A stretch of DNA of 64,000 nt, from NCBI RefSeq assembly GCF_003583405.1, contig NZ_QXEC01000028.1, forward strand, positions 1 to 64,000, in the 5' to 3' direction. Below are positions 17,201 through 25,938 of the stretch, in pieces (within the stretch, counting starts at the first letter, position 1; each line of letters starts with the position of its first letter). A model generated the notes under the pieces. That model worked only from the letters and a program-made list of their open reading frames with translations. It was not told the origin of the DNA and did not search any database. The DNA comes from Micromonospora radicis. Its GTDB lineage: Bacteria > Actinomycetota > Actinomycetes > Mycobacteriales > Micromonosporaceae. Position numbers and translations under genes: made by a program.

Positions 17201-20200
17201 GTAACAACCAGACCACCACGCTGGGCTGGGAGAAGGCCACCGTCGCGGGCAAGGAGGTGGTCCGGCCGGTCCGGATGCTGGCGCCGGTCGTCGACGGGGT
17301 CAACTGCGCCACGCTGACCCGGGGGTGCCGGGCGTTGACCTTCAGCTACGCGACCGCCACCACGGCCACCGGCACCGGCGAGACCGGCTGGGGTGACCAC
17401 ACCGGTCGGCTGAAGGAGATCGCCTTCGTCGCCTGGGATCCGGACCTGGCCACCCCGGCCATGCGGACCGTTCCGATGGCCCGGTACGCGTACGACAACG
17501 CGGGCCGGTTGCGGGCCGTCTGGGATCCGCGACTGGACTGGAACGACGGCGGCACGGTCCGGCAACTGCGGGAGACCTACGACTACACCGCCGCCGGGAT
17601 CCTCAGCAGCGTGCGGCCGGTGGCGGAGGAACCCTGGCAGCTGAGCTACACCACCCTCCCCGGCGATCCGGGGGCGGGCCGGCTGCACACGGTGACCCGC
17701 TCGGCGCTCACCGCCGGGACGGCGACCCAGACCGTCGTCTACAAGGTGCCGCTCTCCGGCGCGGGCGCGCCGTACGACCTGTCGCCCGCGCAGACCAGCC
17801 GGTGGGCGCAGCCCGAGGCACCCACCGACGCGACGGCGGTGTTCCCGGCCAACCAGGTGCCGACCGGCAACCCGGTCACCGGCGCCCTGCCCTCCTCCTA
17901 CGAGCGGGCCACGGTCACCTATCTGGACGCCAACGCCCGCGAGGTGAACACCGCCACGCCGGGCGGGCACATCAGCGCCACCTGGTACGACCAGTGGGGC
18001 AACACGGTACGGACGCTCACCGCCGGAAACCGGGCCCGCGCGCTGAACGCCAGTACGACCGACGACGCGGCGGCGGAGAGCATGCTCGCCCGCAGCCGCT
18101 CCACCCTCAACACCTACTCCGTCGACGGGCAGCGGCTCACCAGCACCCTCGAACCGGAACACGACGTCATGCTGAACACCGGCGTGGTGGTCCGCGGGCG
18201 GAAGCACACCATGAACACCTTCGACCAGGGTGCACCGACCACCGGCGGACCGTACAACCTGGTCACGAAGCAGGAGGTGGGCGTCCGGATCTGGGACGCG
18301 GCCGGCCGGGAGAGCGACCACGACATCCGGACCACCACCACCGCGTACGACTGGGGTCTGCGGCAGCCGACGGTGGTGACCGTGGACCCGGGCGGGTTGG
18401 CCCAGGCCACCCGGACGTCGTACGACCCGATCACCGGCCTGGTCACCTCGACCACCACCCCGGCCGGCGGCACCAGCACCACCACGCCGGCCACCCGGCG
18501 GACGATCCACTACCGGGCCACCGCCGGCTCCGGCTACGCCGAGTGCGACCTGCGGCCGGAGTGGGCGAACCTGCCCTGCCGGGTCCAACCGGGCGGACAG
18601 GCCGCCTCCGGCCCGGAACTGCCGACCCTGGTGACCACCTACGACATGTACCAGCAGACCCGGGTGGTGACCGAGAAGACCAGTACCGGAACGTTGCGGA
18701 CCGTCACCACCACGTACGACGGCGCCGGCCGCACGTACGAGAGCAGCGTGGCCGTCGCGGCCGGACTCGGCACGGCGGTCCCGATCACCCGCAACGTCCA
18801 CGACCAGGCCACCGGCCGGCTGAGCCGGGTCCAGTCCGTCGTCGGCGGGCTGGCGACCGCACAGGTGGTCACCGTCCACGACAGCCTCGGCCGGCAGATC
18901 TCGTACACCGATGCCGACGGGGTCACCGCCACCACCACGTACGACTTGCTCGGTCGGGTGGTGACCAGCAACGACGGCAAGGCCACCCGGACGCACACCT
19001 ACGACGGCGGCACCGAGCGGCGTGGCCTGCTCACCTCCGTCACCGATGCACAGGCCGGCACCTTCGCCGGCAGCTACGACGCCGACGGCAACCTGACCAC
19101 CGAGACCTGGCCCAACGGGGTACAGGTGACCAACGAGACCGACGAGACCGGCACCCAGGTCGGCCTGACCTACGTCAAGCCGGGTTGTGCCGCCGACGAC
19201 TGCACCCTGTACGCGGAGAGTGTCGTCGAGTCGGTGCACGGGCAGTGGCGCGAACGCGCGTCGACGCTGTCCGAGCAGAGCTACGGCTACGACCAGGCGG
19301 GCCGGCTCACCTCGGTCCGGGACACCCTCGGCGGCCAGTGCACCACCCGGTCGTACGGGTTCAGCGCGTCGGCCAACCGCACGTCGGTCACCGAGTACGG
19401 ACCGGGTGCCGACGGCACCTGCCAGAGCACCACCTCGGCGTGGTCGAGGAGTTGGACGTACGACACCGCCGACCGGGTGAACACCACCGGCTACGGCTAC
19501 GACGCGCTCGGCCGTACCACCACGGTGCCGTCGGCCGACACGTCCGCGACCGGTGGGCACGTGACGATCACGTACCACTCGACCAATCTGGTCGACAGCA
19601 TCACCCAGGCTGGCCGGAGCACCGACTACACCGTCGACGTGACCGGTGAGCGGGTCCGGTCGTGGACCGACAACACCAGCGGCACCGTCGTGCAGTCGGT
19701 ACACCACTATGCTGGCGACGATGACCGCCCTTCCTGGACACAGGAGACGGACGAACGGTTCACCCGACCGGTCGCCGGCATCTCCGGGCTGGCCGGCACG
19801 TTCGACAGTGAGAGCGGGCAGGTCGACTGGCAGTTGGCCAACCTGCACGGCGATCTGGTCGCGGCGATCGACGGTGACGACGAGGGTCTCTCCCGTACCA
19901 GCGAGGCCACCGAGTACGGCACCCCGCGCGACGCCGCGAACGCCGGCACTCAGCGGTACGGCTGGCTCGGTGCCAAGCAACGGGCGGCCGACACCCCGTC
20001 CGGCATGGTGCTCATGGGAGTGCGCCTCTACAACACCGTCACCGGTCGCTTCCTCCAGGTCGACCCGGTACCCGGGGGCAGCTGCAACCCCTACGAATAC
20101 ACCTGCGCCGACCCGGTCAACCAGGAGGACCTGGACGGCAAGGCCATCCCCATCATCGCCGGCCTGGTGCTCCTGGGGCGTGCCGTATGGACCGCGTGCC

Positions 20201-20541
20201 GGGTGTCGAAGGGATGGTGTGCGCGGGCCGGAAAGTACGTCGCCAAGCAGGCATGGCGGGGTGCGAAGGCTGGTTGGCGGGCCGCCAAGTCCCGTTGGCC
20301 CTCGGTCAAGGCATGGGGCAAGCGGAGCTGGGACTACTCGGCCAAGTGGGCGGGCCGTGGTGGCGCCGCGGGCGCGGTCGCGGGTTACGGAAGCTGTGTC
20401 TACCGCACCAGGAAGTGGGGCAGATGTGCTGACCAGGCGTCGAGCTGGGGCGGCTACGGTACGGCGTACGGCGCCGGATTCGGTGTGGCCCGCGGTGCGT
20501 ACAAGGTCGGCCGCCGGTTGTGGCAGCGCTGGCGGCGCTGA
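14269..20541 (+). CDS. Secreted RHS/YD-repeat protein, polymorphic-toxin-like
   Basis: 2,090 residues. A long N-terminus leads into a signal peptide (MRRLIAVGLSAVLTATMADW, cleavage near PAQAATA). A DNRLRE-type beta-sandwich follows at about 325-490 (RSFLSFHNMEWLQGKQVQAA), then Ig-like segments. A DUF6531-type entry is at about 820 (EEVGPGSVNLITGNFSLSDTDVSV). YD repeats run from about 1060 to 1900 (YDNAGRLRAVWD, YDLLGRVVTSNDG, YDQAGRLTSVRD), and the RHS core is VRLYNTVTGRFLQVDPVPGG. After DLDG the last ~130 residues change to a basic Trp/Arg/Gly-rich tip. Such tips are usually the toxin. The adjacent membrane protein could be immunity. Start GTG 14269 after GGGGGAGGACCA. Confidence 0.9.
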   Translation: MGSPTRVPRSPARLLPRARPGMRRLIAVGLSAVLTATMADWVVTRPAQAATAPEPVQPAASTTAQILERPDEAAAIHTARLTGRKVRIGGLTSETSEFWALPDGRVEAEVHLGPVRVRDDSGAWQAVDFDLARQPDGSVRAKVHPNGLRLSGPAGAGEHDLVTVGRDGDQLSLGWSGALPAPEVDGTRATYPEVRPGVDLVVESTRTGFEQYLVVKNRRAVAQVRSISLPLRGKGLKAVADDQGGFEIRDASGETVGVSPEPLMWDARVDPLSGERLRQTRVGKKVGAARGGRLAVTLTPDETWLADQATTFPVTIDPAVTLKPNYDAFVQIGFTSDQSAATELKLGTYDGGTTKARSFLSFHNMEWLQGKQVQAATLYLWNHHSWSCTARQWETWQTNYVTTSARWTNQPTWIKRLGYTTATKGYNSSCAAGRVNASVTTAFADLANGVTCCSTVNIGLRAASETDNLGWKRFHSMEGANDPYVTLTYQTLPTVTARATVPSLPCATGTSTPYVNTRTPQLRAQVTDAEGSPVRAEFEWLTGGGTRIGGTTVGPGASGSWLATVVPSGAFAEGSTYSWRARGNDGNGNGPWTGYCAMIIDTVAPSAMPTVTSTAYPAGQWAGAAGTAGSFTLGAAGVSDVSAYEYGLNVNPPNQTVNAASLGGNATVSITPTTDGPQTLYVRSRDRAGNQSAIRAYSFNVGSGAVTSPKEGDITAAKVAVTGVGQAAATGVTYQWRRGDADTWVNIPAGHVTIAAGGGSVSWPLPTTGGGNFAKLNWDVEATLTAVDAESIPRNGPLQVRGTFVGGTGGTSSPVKITFDRDQASAAAEEVGPGSVNLITGNFSLSDTDVSVDSYGTDLTVTRSYNSRRAAEADAANMFGPGWVSGVTVEEADAPYTSLTVYGSLVQVGLPDGDTIGFTRRTASAFDPEVGMEFLRLSHTSGSDSYSLIDEDGNHVTFTRVAGTAAGKYFPTSVLVPGNNQTTTLGWEKATVAGKEVVRPVRMLAPVVDGVNCATLTRGCRALTFSYATATTATGTGETGWGDHTGRLKEIAFVAWDPDLATPAMRTVPMARYAYDNAGRLRAVWDPRLDWNDGGTVRQLRETYDYTAAGILSSVRPVAEEPWQLSYTTLPGDPGAGRLHTVTRSALTAGTATQTVVYKVPLSGAGAPYDLSPAQTSRWAQPEAPTDATAVFPANQVPTGNPVTGALPSSYERATVTYLDANAREVNTATPGGHISATWYDQWGNTVRTLTAGNRARALNASTTDDAAAESMLARSRSTLNTYSVDGQRLTSTLEPEHDVMLNTGVVVRGRKHTMNTFDQGAPTTGGPYNLVTKQEVGVRIWDAAGRESDHDIRTTTTAYDWGLRQPTVVTVDPGGLAQATRTSYDPITGLVTSTTTPAGGTSTTTPATRRTIHYRATAGSGYAECDLRPEWANLPCRVQPGGQAASGPELPTLVTTYDMYQQTRVVTEKTSTGTLRTVTTTYDGAGRTYESSVAVAAGLGTAVPITRNVHDQATGRLSRVQSVVGGLATAQVVTVHDSLGRQISYTDADGVTATTTYDLLGRVVTSNDGKATRTHTYDGGTERRGLLTSVTDAQAGTFAGSYDADGNLTTETWPNGVQVTNETDETGTQVGLTYVKPGCAADDCTLYAESVVESVHGQWRERASTLSEQSYGYDQAGRLTSVRDTLGGQCTTRSYGFSASANRTSVTEYGPGADGTCQSTTSAWSRSWTYDTADRVNTTGYGYDALGRTTTVPSADTSATGGHVTITYHSTNLVDSITQAGRSTDYTVDVTGERVRSWTDNTSGTVVQSVHHYAGDDDRPSWTQETDERFTRPVAGISGLAGTFDSESGQVDWQLANLHGDLVAAIDGDDEGLSRTSEATEYGTPRDAANAGTQRYGWLGAKQRAADTPSGMVLMGVRLYNTVTGRFLQVDPVPGGSCNPYEYTCADPVNQEDLDGKAIPIIAGLVLLGRAVWTACRVSKGWCARAGKYVAKQAWRGAKAGWRAAKSRWPSVKAWGKRSWDYSAKWAGRGGAAGAVAGYGSCVYRTRKWGRCADQASSWGGYGTAYGAGFGVARGAYKVGRRLWQRWRR

Positions 20542-21000
20542 GTGATCGGGCGCGAACTGCCGCGCCGGCCCTGGTTTCGTCACCGGGGCCGGCGCGGCGC
20601 GCTGTCCGTGTGCGCCGGTCTGCTGCTGCTCGTCGTGGTGCTGATCGTCAGCAGTCGCTGGGAGAGTGCGGACTGGGCCGGCGCCGTTCGGCTCGCCGTC
20701 GGGTCGCCGTACGCCTGGCTGGCCGTGCTGGCCTACCTCGTCCGCCATCTGGTCGGTCCGGAGCGACCGGGTTCGTCCGGGCCGTGGCGCAACGCGCTGA
20801 CCGTCGGCTACTGGCTGCTGCTCGCGCTGGTGGTCTTCACCGCGGTCTTCGCCGGAAGCATCTTTCCGGACCGCTGGTACGGCGACGCCGTCAAGGCGCT
20901 GCTCGCCGTCCTGGGTGCCACGTTCGTGGCCGACTCGGCGCATCGGCTGCTGGCCCCGCCCGAGCCGGGGCCGGCCGTCCCCGACGACCGACCCCGATGA
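20542..21000 (+). CDS. Small membrane protein abutting the RHS gene (candidate immunity protein)
   Basis: 152 residues with no family I can name. Three strong hydrophobic segments are visible: ALSVCAGLLLLVVVLIVSS (about 20-38), AWLAVLAYLVRHLV (about 58-71) and TVGYWLLLALVVFTAVFAG (about 86-104). A fourth weaker one, ALLAVLGATFVA, follows. The GTG start at 20542 immediately follows the RHS stop codon with no spacer, so the two are translationally coupled. A tiny gene directly after an RHS C-terminal tip is the classic place for the cognate immunity protein. That role is inference. Confidence 0.7.
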   Translation: MIGRELPRRPWFRHRGRRGALSVCAGLLLLVVVLIVSSRWESADWAGAVRLAVGSPYAWLAVLAYLVRHLVGPERPGSSGPWRNALTVGYWLLLALVVFTAVFAGSIFPDRWYGDAVKALLAVLGATFVADSAHRLLAPPEPGPAVPDDRPR

Positions 21001-21012
21001 CTCGGCTGCTGG

Positions 21013-21675
<663 letters not shown>

Positions 21676-21760
21676 GGTGGGACTCCTTTCGTCCTTCCCC
21701 GCGTGCAACACGGGCGGACCCGGTTTCCTTACCCGCCTGGCCGACGGTCAGGCCCGGCTC

Positions 21761-21839
21761 CGCCGTCGGCCTGGTCACCGCTGTCGGACCGGGCACGCCG
21801 TCGGCCCGGTCACCCTGTCGGCCCGGGCCCGCCGTCGGC
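21761..21839. repeat. Imperfect 35-bp direct repeat between msrA and the HIT gene
   Basis: Units begin CGCCGTCGGC at 21761, 21796 and (partial) 21830, each containing GGTCACC and a CTGTCGGMCCGGGC block. They span the 5' flank of msrA and run into the 3' end of the HIT gene. No function is apparent. Confidence 0.6.
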
Positions 21840-22244
21840 GGCGGCGCGGAGGCGATCCGCGTACCCGGTGGCCTCGGCGTCGTCGGCGTACCGGGTGCGG
21901 GGCCAGAAGAAGCCGCGTAGTCCGTCGCCCCTGGTCCGGGGCACCACGTGGGTATGCAGGTGCGGGACCGACTGGGACACCCGGTTGTTCATCGCCACGA
22001 AGGTGCCGCCGGCGCCCAGACCGGCCTCGACGGCGACGGCCAGCCGGCGGACCAGCCCGAAGTAGCCGCCCAGCGCCTCCGGCGGCAGGTCGGCGAGGGT
22101 GACCAGGTGGGTGCGGGGCACCACCAGCAGGTGTCCCTTGAACACCGGCCGGGTGTCCAGGAACGCCACCCCGTCCGCCTCGTCGACCACCCGGAACGCC
22201 GGCACCTCGCCCGCCACGATCCCGCAGAACACACAGCCTGCCAC
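21810..22244 (-). CDS. HIT-family nucleotide hydrolase/transferase
   Basis: 144 residues. The histidine triad is HLHTHVV (H95, H97, H99) and the N-terminal CVFCGIVAGEVPA is typical of HINT-like proteins, which hydrolyse purine nucleotide phosphoramidates. The GTG start at 22244 lies 6 nt after TAACCT on the minus strand, with no Shine-Dalgarno, so the mRNA is probably leaderless. It diverges from metB across 78 bp. Confidence 0.9.
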   Translation of the reverse strand: MAGCVFCGIVAGEVPAFRVVDEADGVAFLDTRPVFKGHLLVVPRTHLVTLADLPPEALGGYFGLVRRLAVAVEAGLGAGGTFVAMNNRVSQSVPHLHTHVVPRTRGDGLRGFFWPRTRYADDAEATGYADRLRAAADGGPGPTG

Positions 22245-22250
22245 CCGCCC

Positions 22251-22256
22251 AGGTTA
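22251..22256 (-). promoter_or_regulatory. Candidate -10 box of the HIT gene (leaderless)
   Basis: Minus-strand TAACCT, 6-nt spacer GGGCGG, then GTG at 22244. Confidence 0.5.
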
Positions 22257-22309
22257 GGCGTCCGCGTCCGGCCCGGCAGGGTTCCAGACCGTGGGAAGGG
22301 GTGGACGAC

Positions 22310-22315
22310 TAACGT
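22310..22315 (+). promoter_or_regulatory. Candidate -10 box of metB (leaderless)
   Basis: TAACGT is followed by a 7-nt spacer and ATG at 22323, with no ribosome-binding site. It faces away from the HIT-gene box 54 bp distant, so one short spacer holds two divergent promoters. Confidence 0.5.
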
Positions 22316-22322
22316 CTGCGTA

Positions 22323-23465
22323 ATGACCCACGGCTTCGACACTCTCGCCATCCACGCCGGCCAGGATCCCGAGGCCCGCACCGGCGCGGTGATCCCACCG
22401 ATCTACCAGACCAGCACGTACGCCCAGGACGCGGTCGGCGCGCCCCGGCTGGGCTACGAGTACAGCCGCTCGGGCAACCCGACCCGCGACGCGCTCCAGG
22501 AATGCCTGGCCGCGCTGGAGGGCGGCGCGGTCGGGCTCGCCTTCGCCAGCGGCCTGGCCGCCGAGGACGCGGTGCTGCGTACCGTCTGCGCCCCCGGTGA
22601 TCACGTGGTCATCCCCGACGACGCGTACGGCGGCACGTACCGGCTCTTCGCGAAGGTCGCCCAGCGGTGGGGTCTGGCGTACACCCCGGCGAAGGTCTCC
22701 GACCCGGATGCCGTGCGGGCCGCGATCCGCCCCGGCAGCACCAGGATCGTGTGGGTGGAGACGCCGACCAACCCGCTGCTCGGCATCGCCGACATCGCCA
22801 CCCTCGCCACCGTGGCGCACGACGCCGGTGCGCTGCTGGTGGTCGACAACACGTTCGCCTCGCCCTACCTGCAGCAGCCGATCGCCCTCGGCGCCGACGT
22901 GGTGGTGCACTCCACCACCAAGTACGTCGGTGGACACTCCGACGTGGTCGGTGGCGCGCTGGTCACCGCCGACGCCGCGCTCGGCGAGGAACTGCGGTAC
23001 CACCAGAACGCGATGGGCGCGATCAACGGACCGTTCGACGCCTGGCTCACCCTGCGCGGGATCAAGACCCTCGGGGTACGGATGGACCGACACTGCGACA
23101 ACGCCGAGCGGATCGCCGGCTACCTCGACGGGCACGCCAAGGTCGCCCAGGTGCTCTACCCGGGGCTACCCAGCCACCCCGGGCACGAGGTGGCGGCCAA
23201 GCAGATGCGCCGGTTTGGCGGAATGATCTCGTTCCGGGCGGCCGGCGGCGAGGAACACGCGGTCGAGATCTGCAACCGGGCCAAGCTGTTCGTGCTCGCC
23301 GAGTCGCTCGGCGGGGTGGAATCCCTGATCGAGCACCCGGGTCGGATGACACACGCGAGCGCTGCCGGCTCGCCGCTTGAAGTTCCCGGCGATCTCGTGC
23401 GACTGTCTGTCGGCATCGAGACGGTCGAAGATCTGCTCGCCGATCTGGAGCAGGCGCTGGGCTGA
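22323..23465 (+). CDS. metB: Cystathionine gamma-synthase
   Basis: 380-residue Cys/Met-metabolism PLP enzyme. It joins an activated homoserine with cysteine to give cystathionine. The PLP lysine is in VVHSTTKYVGGHSDVVGG (K200), and upstream are YSRSGNPTRDALQECLAALE, VETPTNPLL and VVDNTFASPYLQQP. The C-terminal SLGGVESLIEHP and RLSVGIETVEDLLADL blocks are complete. The start at ATG 22323 gives the family N-terminus (MTHGFDTLAIHAGQDPE). The recalled mycobacterial map has metB shortly downstream of cbs; here 16 kb of other genes intervene. Cystathionine gamma-lyase is the main alternative by sequence alone. Confidence 0.9.
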   Translation: MTHGFDTLAIHAGQDPEARTGAVIPPIYQTSTYAQDAVGAPRLGYEYSRSGNPTRDALQECLAALEGGAVGLAFASGLAAEDAVLRTVCAPGDHVVIPDDAYGGTYRLFAKVAQRWGLAYTPAKVSDPDAVRAAIRPGSTRIVWVETPTNPLLGIADIATLATVAHDAGALLVVDNTFASPYLQQPIALGADVVVHSTTKYVGGHSDVVGGALVTADAALGEELRYHQNAMGAINGPFDAWLTLRGIKTLGVRMDRHCDNAERIAGYLDGHAKVAQVLYPGLPSHPGHEVAAKQMRRFGGMISFRAAGGEEHAVEICNRAKLFVLAESLGGVESLIEHPGRMTHASAAGSPLEVPGDLVRLSVGIETVEDLLADLEQALG

Positions 23466-23487
23466 CCGCTGGCTGGGGAGGGTGGCC

Positions 23488-24891
23488 GTGCAGGACATCA
23501 TGCCGACCTGGGTGGGGGCGACCGCCAAACAGATCGCCCGCGGGGTACGCCGAGGCGATGTCTCGGCCACCCAGGTGCTGGCCGACCATCTGGACCACAT
23601 CGCCAAGGCCGACGCCGACCTCGCCGCGTTCCGCACCGTACGCGGCGGGGAGGCGGTCACCGAGGCGGAGAAGGTCGACGAGCAGGAGGACCTGGCGAAC
23701 CTGCCGCTGGCCGGGGTGCCGGTGGCGGTCAAGGAGAACACCCCGGTGGCCGGCATGCCCACCTGGAACGGCTCGGCCGCCGTGCGTACCGCGGTGGCGG
23801 AGGCCGACCACGAGGTGGTCCGCCGACTACGCGGCGCGGGTGCGGTGATCCTCGGGGTGACCCGGATGCCCGAACTGGGCCTGTGGGCGGCGACCGACGA
23901 CGACAGCGCGGTGACCCGTAACCCGTGGGATCCGCAGCGCACCCCCGGCGGCTCGTCCGGCGGGGCGGCCGCCGCGGTGGCGGCCGGGCTGGTGCCGATC
24001 GCGCACGGCAACGACGGGTTGGGCTCGATCCGCATCCCGGCGGCGTGCTGCGGTCTGGTCGGCCTGAAGCCCGGACGTGGCGTGGTGCCCTGCCAACTCG
24101 GCGCGGAGGACTGGTTCGGACTGACCGAGCACGGCATGCTCAGCACCACCGTCGCCGACGCGGCGGTCGGCTTCCAGGTGCTCGCCGGCCGCGCGCAGGA
24201 GAAGCTGGTCCCGCCGCAGCGGCTGCGCGTCGGTGTGTCGTTGCGGTCCCCGGTGCTCGGCGTCTCGCCCGACGCGCCGAACCGTGACGCGGTCGCGGCT
24301 GCCGGCCGGCTGCTCGCCGCAGCCGGGCACGACACGGTACCCGCCGACCCGGTCTACCCCACCGCCCTCGGGTTGCAGGGCATCGCCACCTGGTTCGCCG
24401 CCGCCGCGGCCGATGTGCGGGCCGCCGGGATCGACCGCCGCAGCCTGCAACCCCGCAGTCGGCGGCACGTCGGCTTCGGCGAGTGGGCGTGGCGCCGCGG
24501 GTACGTCCGGGAAGCCGACCGGCTCGCCTGGCGTGAGCGTTCCATCGGGTTCTTCGCCGACCACTCGGTGGACGTACTGCTCACCCCGGCGTTGGCGGCC
24601 GCGCCGCCACCGGCGGCCAGCTGGTCGGCGCGCTCCTGGCGGGCCAACATGCTGGTCAACATCCGGTACGCCCCGTACGCGGCACCCTGGAACGTCGCCG
24701 GCCTGCCCGCCCTGGTGGTGCCGGTCGGTCGCCGACCCGACGGGCTGCCGCTGGCCGTGCAGCTGGTCGGCCCGCCGGGCTCGGAGCTGCTGCTGCTCGG
24801 CATCGCCGGGCAGTTCGAGATGCAGGCACCCTGGCCCCGGCACGCCCCCGGCTATCCCCGGGTCGGAACGGGGTCCCCGACCACCGCGTGA
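23488..24891 (+). CDS. Amidase-signature family hydrolase
   Basis: 467 residues. The Ser-cisSer-Lys catalytic set is visible: Lys in VAVKENTPVAG, the cis-Ser in TPGGSSGGAAAAVAAG and the nucleophile Ser in GLGSIRIPAACCGLVGLKP. Amidases of this type hydrolyse small amides; the substrate is unknown, and GatA is unlikely without gatB/gatC nearby. The start is GTG 23488 with GGGAGG six bases upstream; GTG 23482 and ATG 23500 are less likely. It follows metB by 22 bp and is probably co-transcribed. Confidence 0.87.
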   Translation: MQDIMPTWVGATAKQIARGVRRGDVSATQVLADHLDHIAKADADLAAFRTVRGGEAVTEAEKVDEQEDLANLPLAGVPVAVKENTPVAGMPTWNGSAAVRTAVAEADHEVVRRLRGAGAVILGVTRMPELGLWAATDDDSAVTRNPWDPQRTPGGSSGGAAAAVAAGLVPIAHGNDGLGSIRIPAACCGLVGLKPGRGVVPCQLGAEDWFGLTEHGMLSTTVADAAVGFQVLAGRAQEKLVPPQRLRVGVSLRSPVLGVSPDAPNRDAVAAAGRLLAAAGHDTVPADPVYPTALGLQGIATWFAAAAADVRAAGIDRRSLQPRSRRHVGFGEWAWRRGYVREADRLAWRERSIGFFADHSVDVLLTPALAAAPPPAASWSARSWRANMLVNIRYAPYAAPWNVAGLPALVVPVGRRPDGLPLAVQLVGPPGSELLLLGIAGQFEMQAPWPRHAPGYPRVGTGSPTTA

Positions 24892-24933
24892 TCATCTACG
24901 CTCCCGGTGCCGAGCACCGAGAGGACGTCGACC

Positions 24934-25938
24934 ATGCGTTGCCATACCTGCGACACCGAGACCGACCCGCGTACCAGAGAATGCCCGAGGTGCCGAACAC
25001 CGATCGGCGCACCGGCCCTGCACCCCGGCGCCCGGCTCCACCCGGTCGAGGGAGTCGGCCGGGCCGCCGCCGTGGCCGTCGGCGCGGTGGTCCTGGCGTC
25101 GCTGGGCGTGCCGACGGTCCAGCTGGTCAACGTGCTGCTCGCCCGGCAGGCGGCCGGCGCTGCCGATGGTGACGAACTCCTGCTCGTGGCCGGTCTGCTC
25201 GAACTGGGGGTCGGGCTGGCGCTGACCGTGGCGCTGCTGGTGGCGGCCGTGCTCGTCATCATCTGGAGCTGGCGGGCCCGGAGCAACCTGGACGCCTTCC
25301 CGGGCGCCGGCCCCACCCTCGCCAGCGGCTGGGCGATCGCCGGCTGGCTGGTGCCCTTCGTGAACCTCGTCGTGCCCTACCGGGTGGTGGCCAACATCGC
25401 GCGGGAGAGCCTCTGGCGGTTGAGCACCCCCTGGTTGGTCAAGCTCTGGTGGGGCGCCTGGCTCGGTTACCTGCTCACCGACCGGATCAGCTCGCGCTCG
25501 ACGATCGAGGAGTTCGACGCGCTGCCGTACCCGCAGACCTCGGCCGACTTCGAGGCGTACGTCGACTACTACGCCACCACCAGCGGGACGTACCTGCTGC
25601 CCACGCTCGCCTGCGTGCTGGCCGGCGTGCCGCTGATCGTGTTGATCCGGCAGATCTCCGCCGCCCAGACCGCCCGGATCGCGCGCGGCATGCCGACCGG
25701 CCCGATCATGCCGGGGATGACCCTGGGCGGCACCACCCCCGCCCCGGCCACTCCGGCGCTGGCTGGTTCGGCGTCGGCTGGTTCGGCGTCGGCTGGTTCG
25801 GCGTCGGCTGGTTCGGCGTCGGCTGGTTCGGCGTCGGCTGGTTCGGCGTCGGCTGGTTCGGCGTCGGCGGCGAGCGTCTCCCCGGAGACCCCGCCGCCGA
25901 CGGCCGCCGCCGGCCCGGGTGGCACGATCGGGGCATGA
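24934..25938 (+). CDS. DUF4328 membrane protein with zinc ribbon and Ser/Ala repeat tail
   Basis: 334 residues. An N-terminal zinc ribbon is formed by CHTC and CPRC. Transmembrane helices include AAAVAVGAVVLASLGVPTV, LALTVALLVAAVLVIIWSW, WAIAGWLVPFVNLVVPYRV and LPTLACVLAGVPLIVLI. The DUF4328 signature is SNLDAFPGAGPTLASGWAIA and FVNLVVPYRVVANIARES. The tail carries seven ASAGS-type repeats from a 15-bp minisatellite. ATG 24934 follows GAGAGGACGTCGACC. The stop overlaps the ilvA start by 4 bp. Function unknown. Confidence 0.85.
   Translation: MRCHTCDTETDPRTRECPRCRTPIGAPALHPGARLHPVEGVGRAAAVAVGAVVLASLGVPTVQLVNVLLARQAAGAADGDELLLVAGLLELGVGLALTVALLVAAVLVIIWSWRARSNLDAFPGAGPTLASGWAIAGWLVPFVNLVVPYRVVANIARESLWRLSTPWLVKLWWGAWLGYLLTDRISSRSTIEEFDALPYPQTSADFEAYVDYYATTSGTYLLPTLACVLAGVPLIVLIRQISAAQTARIARGMPTGPIMPGMTLGGTTPAPATPALAGSASAGSASAGSASAGSASAGSASAGSASAGSASAASVSPETPPPTAAAGPGGTIGA
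25756..25870. repeat. 15-bp tandem repeat, seven copies, inside the DUF4328 gene
   Basis: Units of GCGTCGGCTGGTTCG start at 25756 and every 15 bp to 25846, followed by a partial copy. Only the first differs (one base). They encode Ala-Ser-Ala-Gly-Ser. Near-identity between copies points to recent expansion. Confidence 0.95.

Noticed and set aside
16978..20943. A 1,321-codon open frame antisense to the RHS gene
   Set aside because: It is a GC-bias shadow: low-complexity Arg/Gly/Val composition and no motifs. The plus-strand RHS motifs are unequivocal.
14269..21000. Considered a mobile element or prophage carrying the RHS gene
   Set aside because: No integrase, transposase, tRNA or direct terminal repeats flank it, and base composition matches the surroundings.
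22245..22322. Considered a SAM-type riboswitch upstream of metB
   Set aside because: Only 78 bp separate the divergent starts, and the -10 box 7 nt from ATG leaves no leader RNA.
25756..25870. Regular 15-bp units considered as a CRISPR-like array
   Set aside because: There are no spacers, the units are contiguous, and they lie inside a coding frame.
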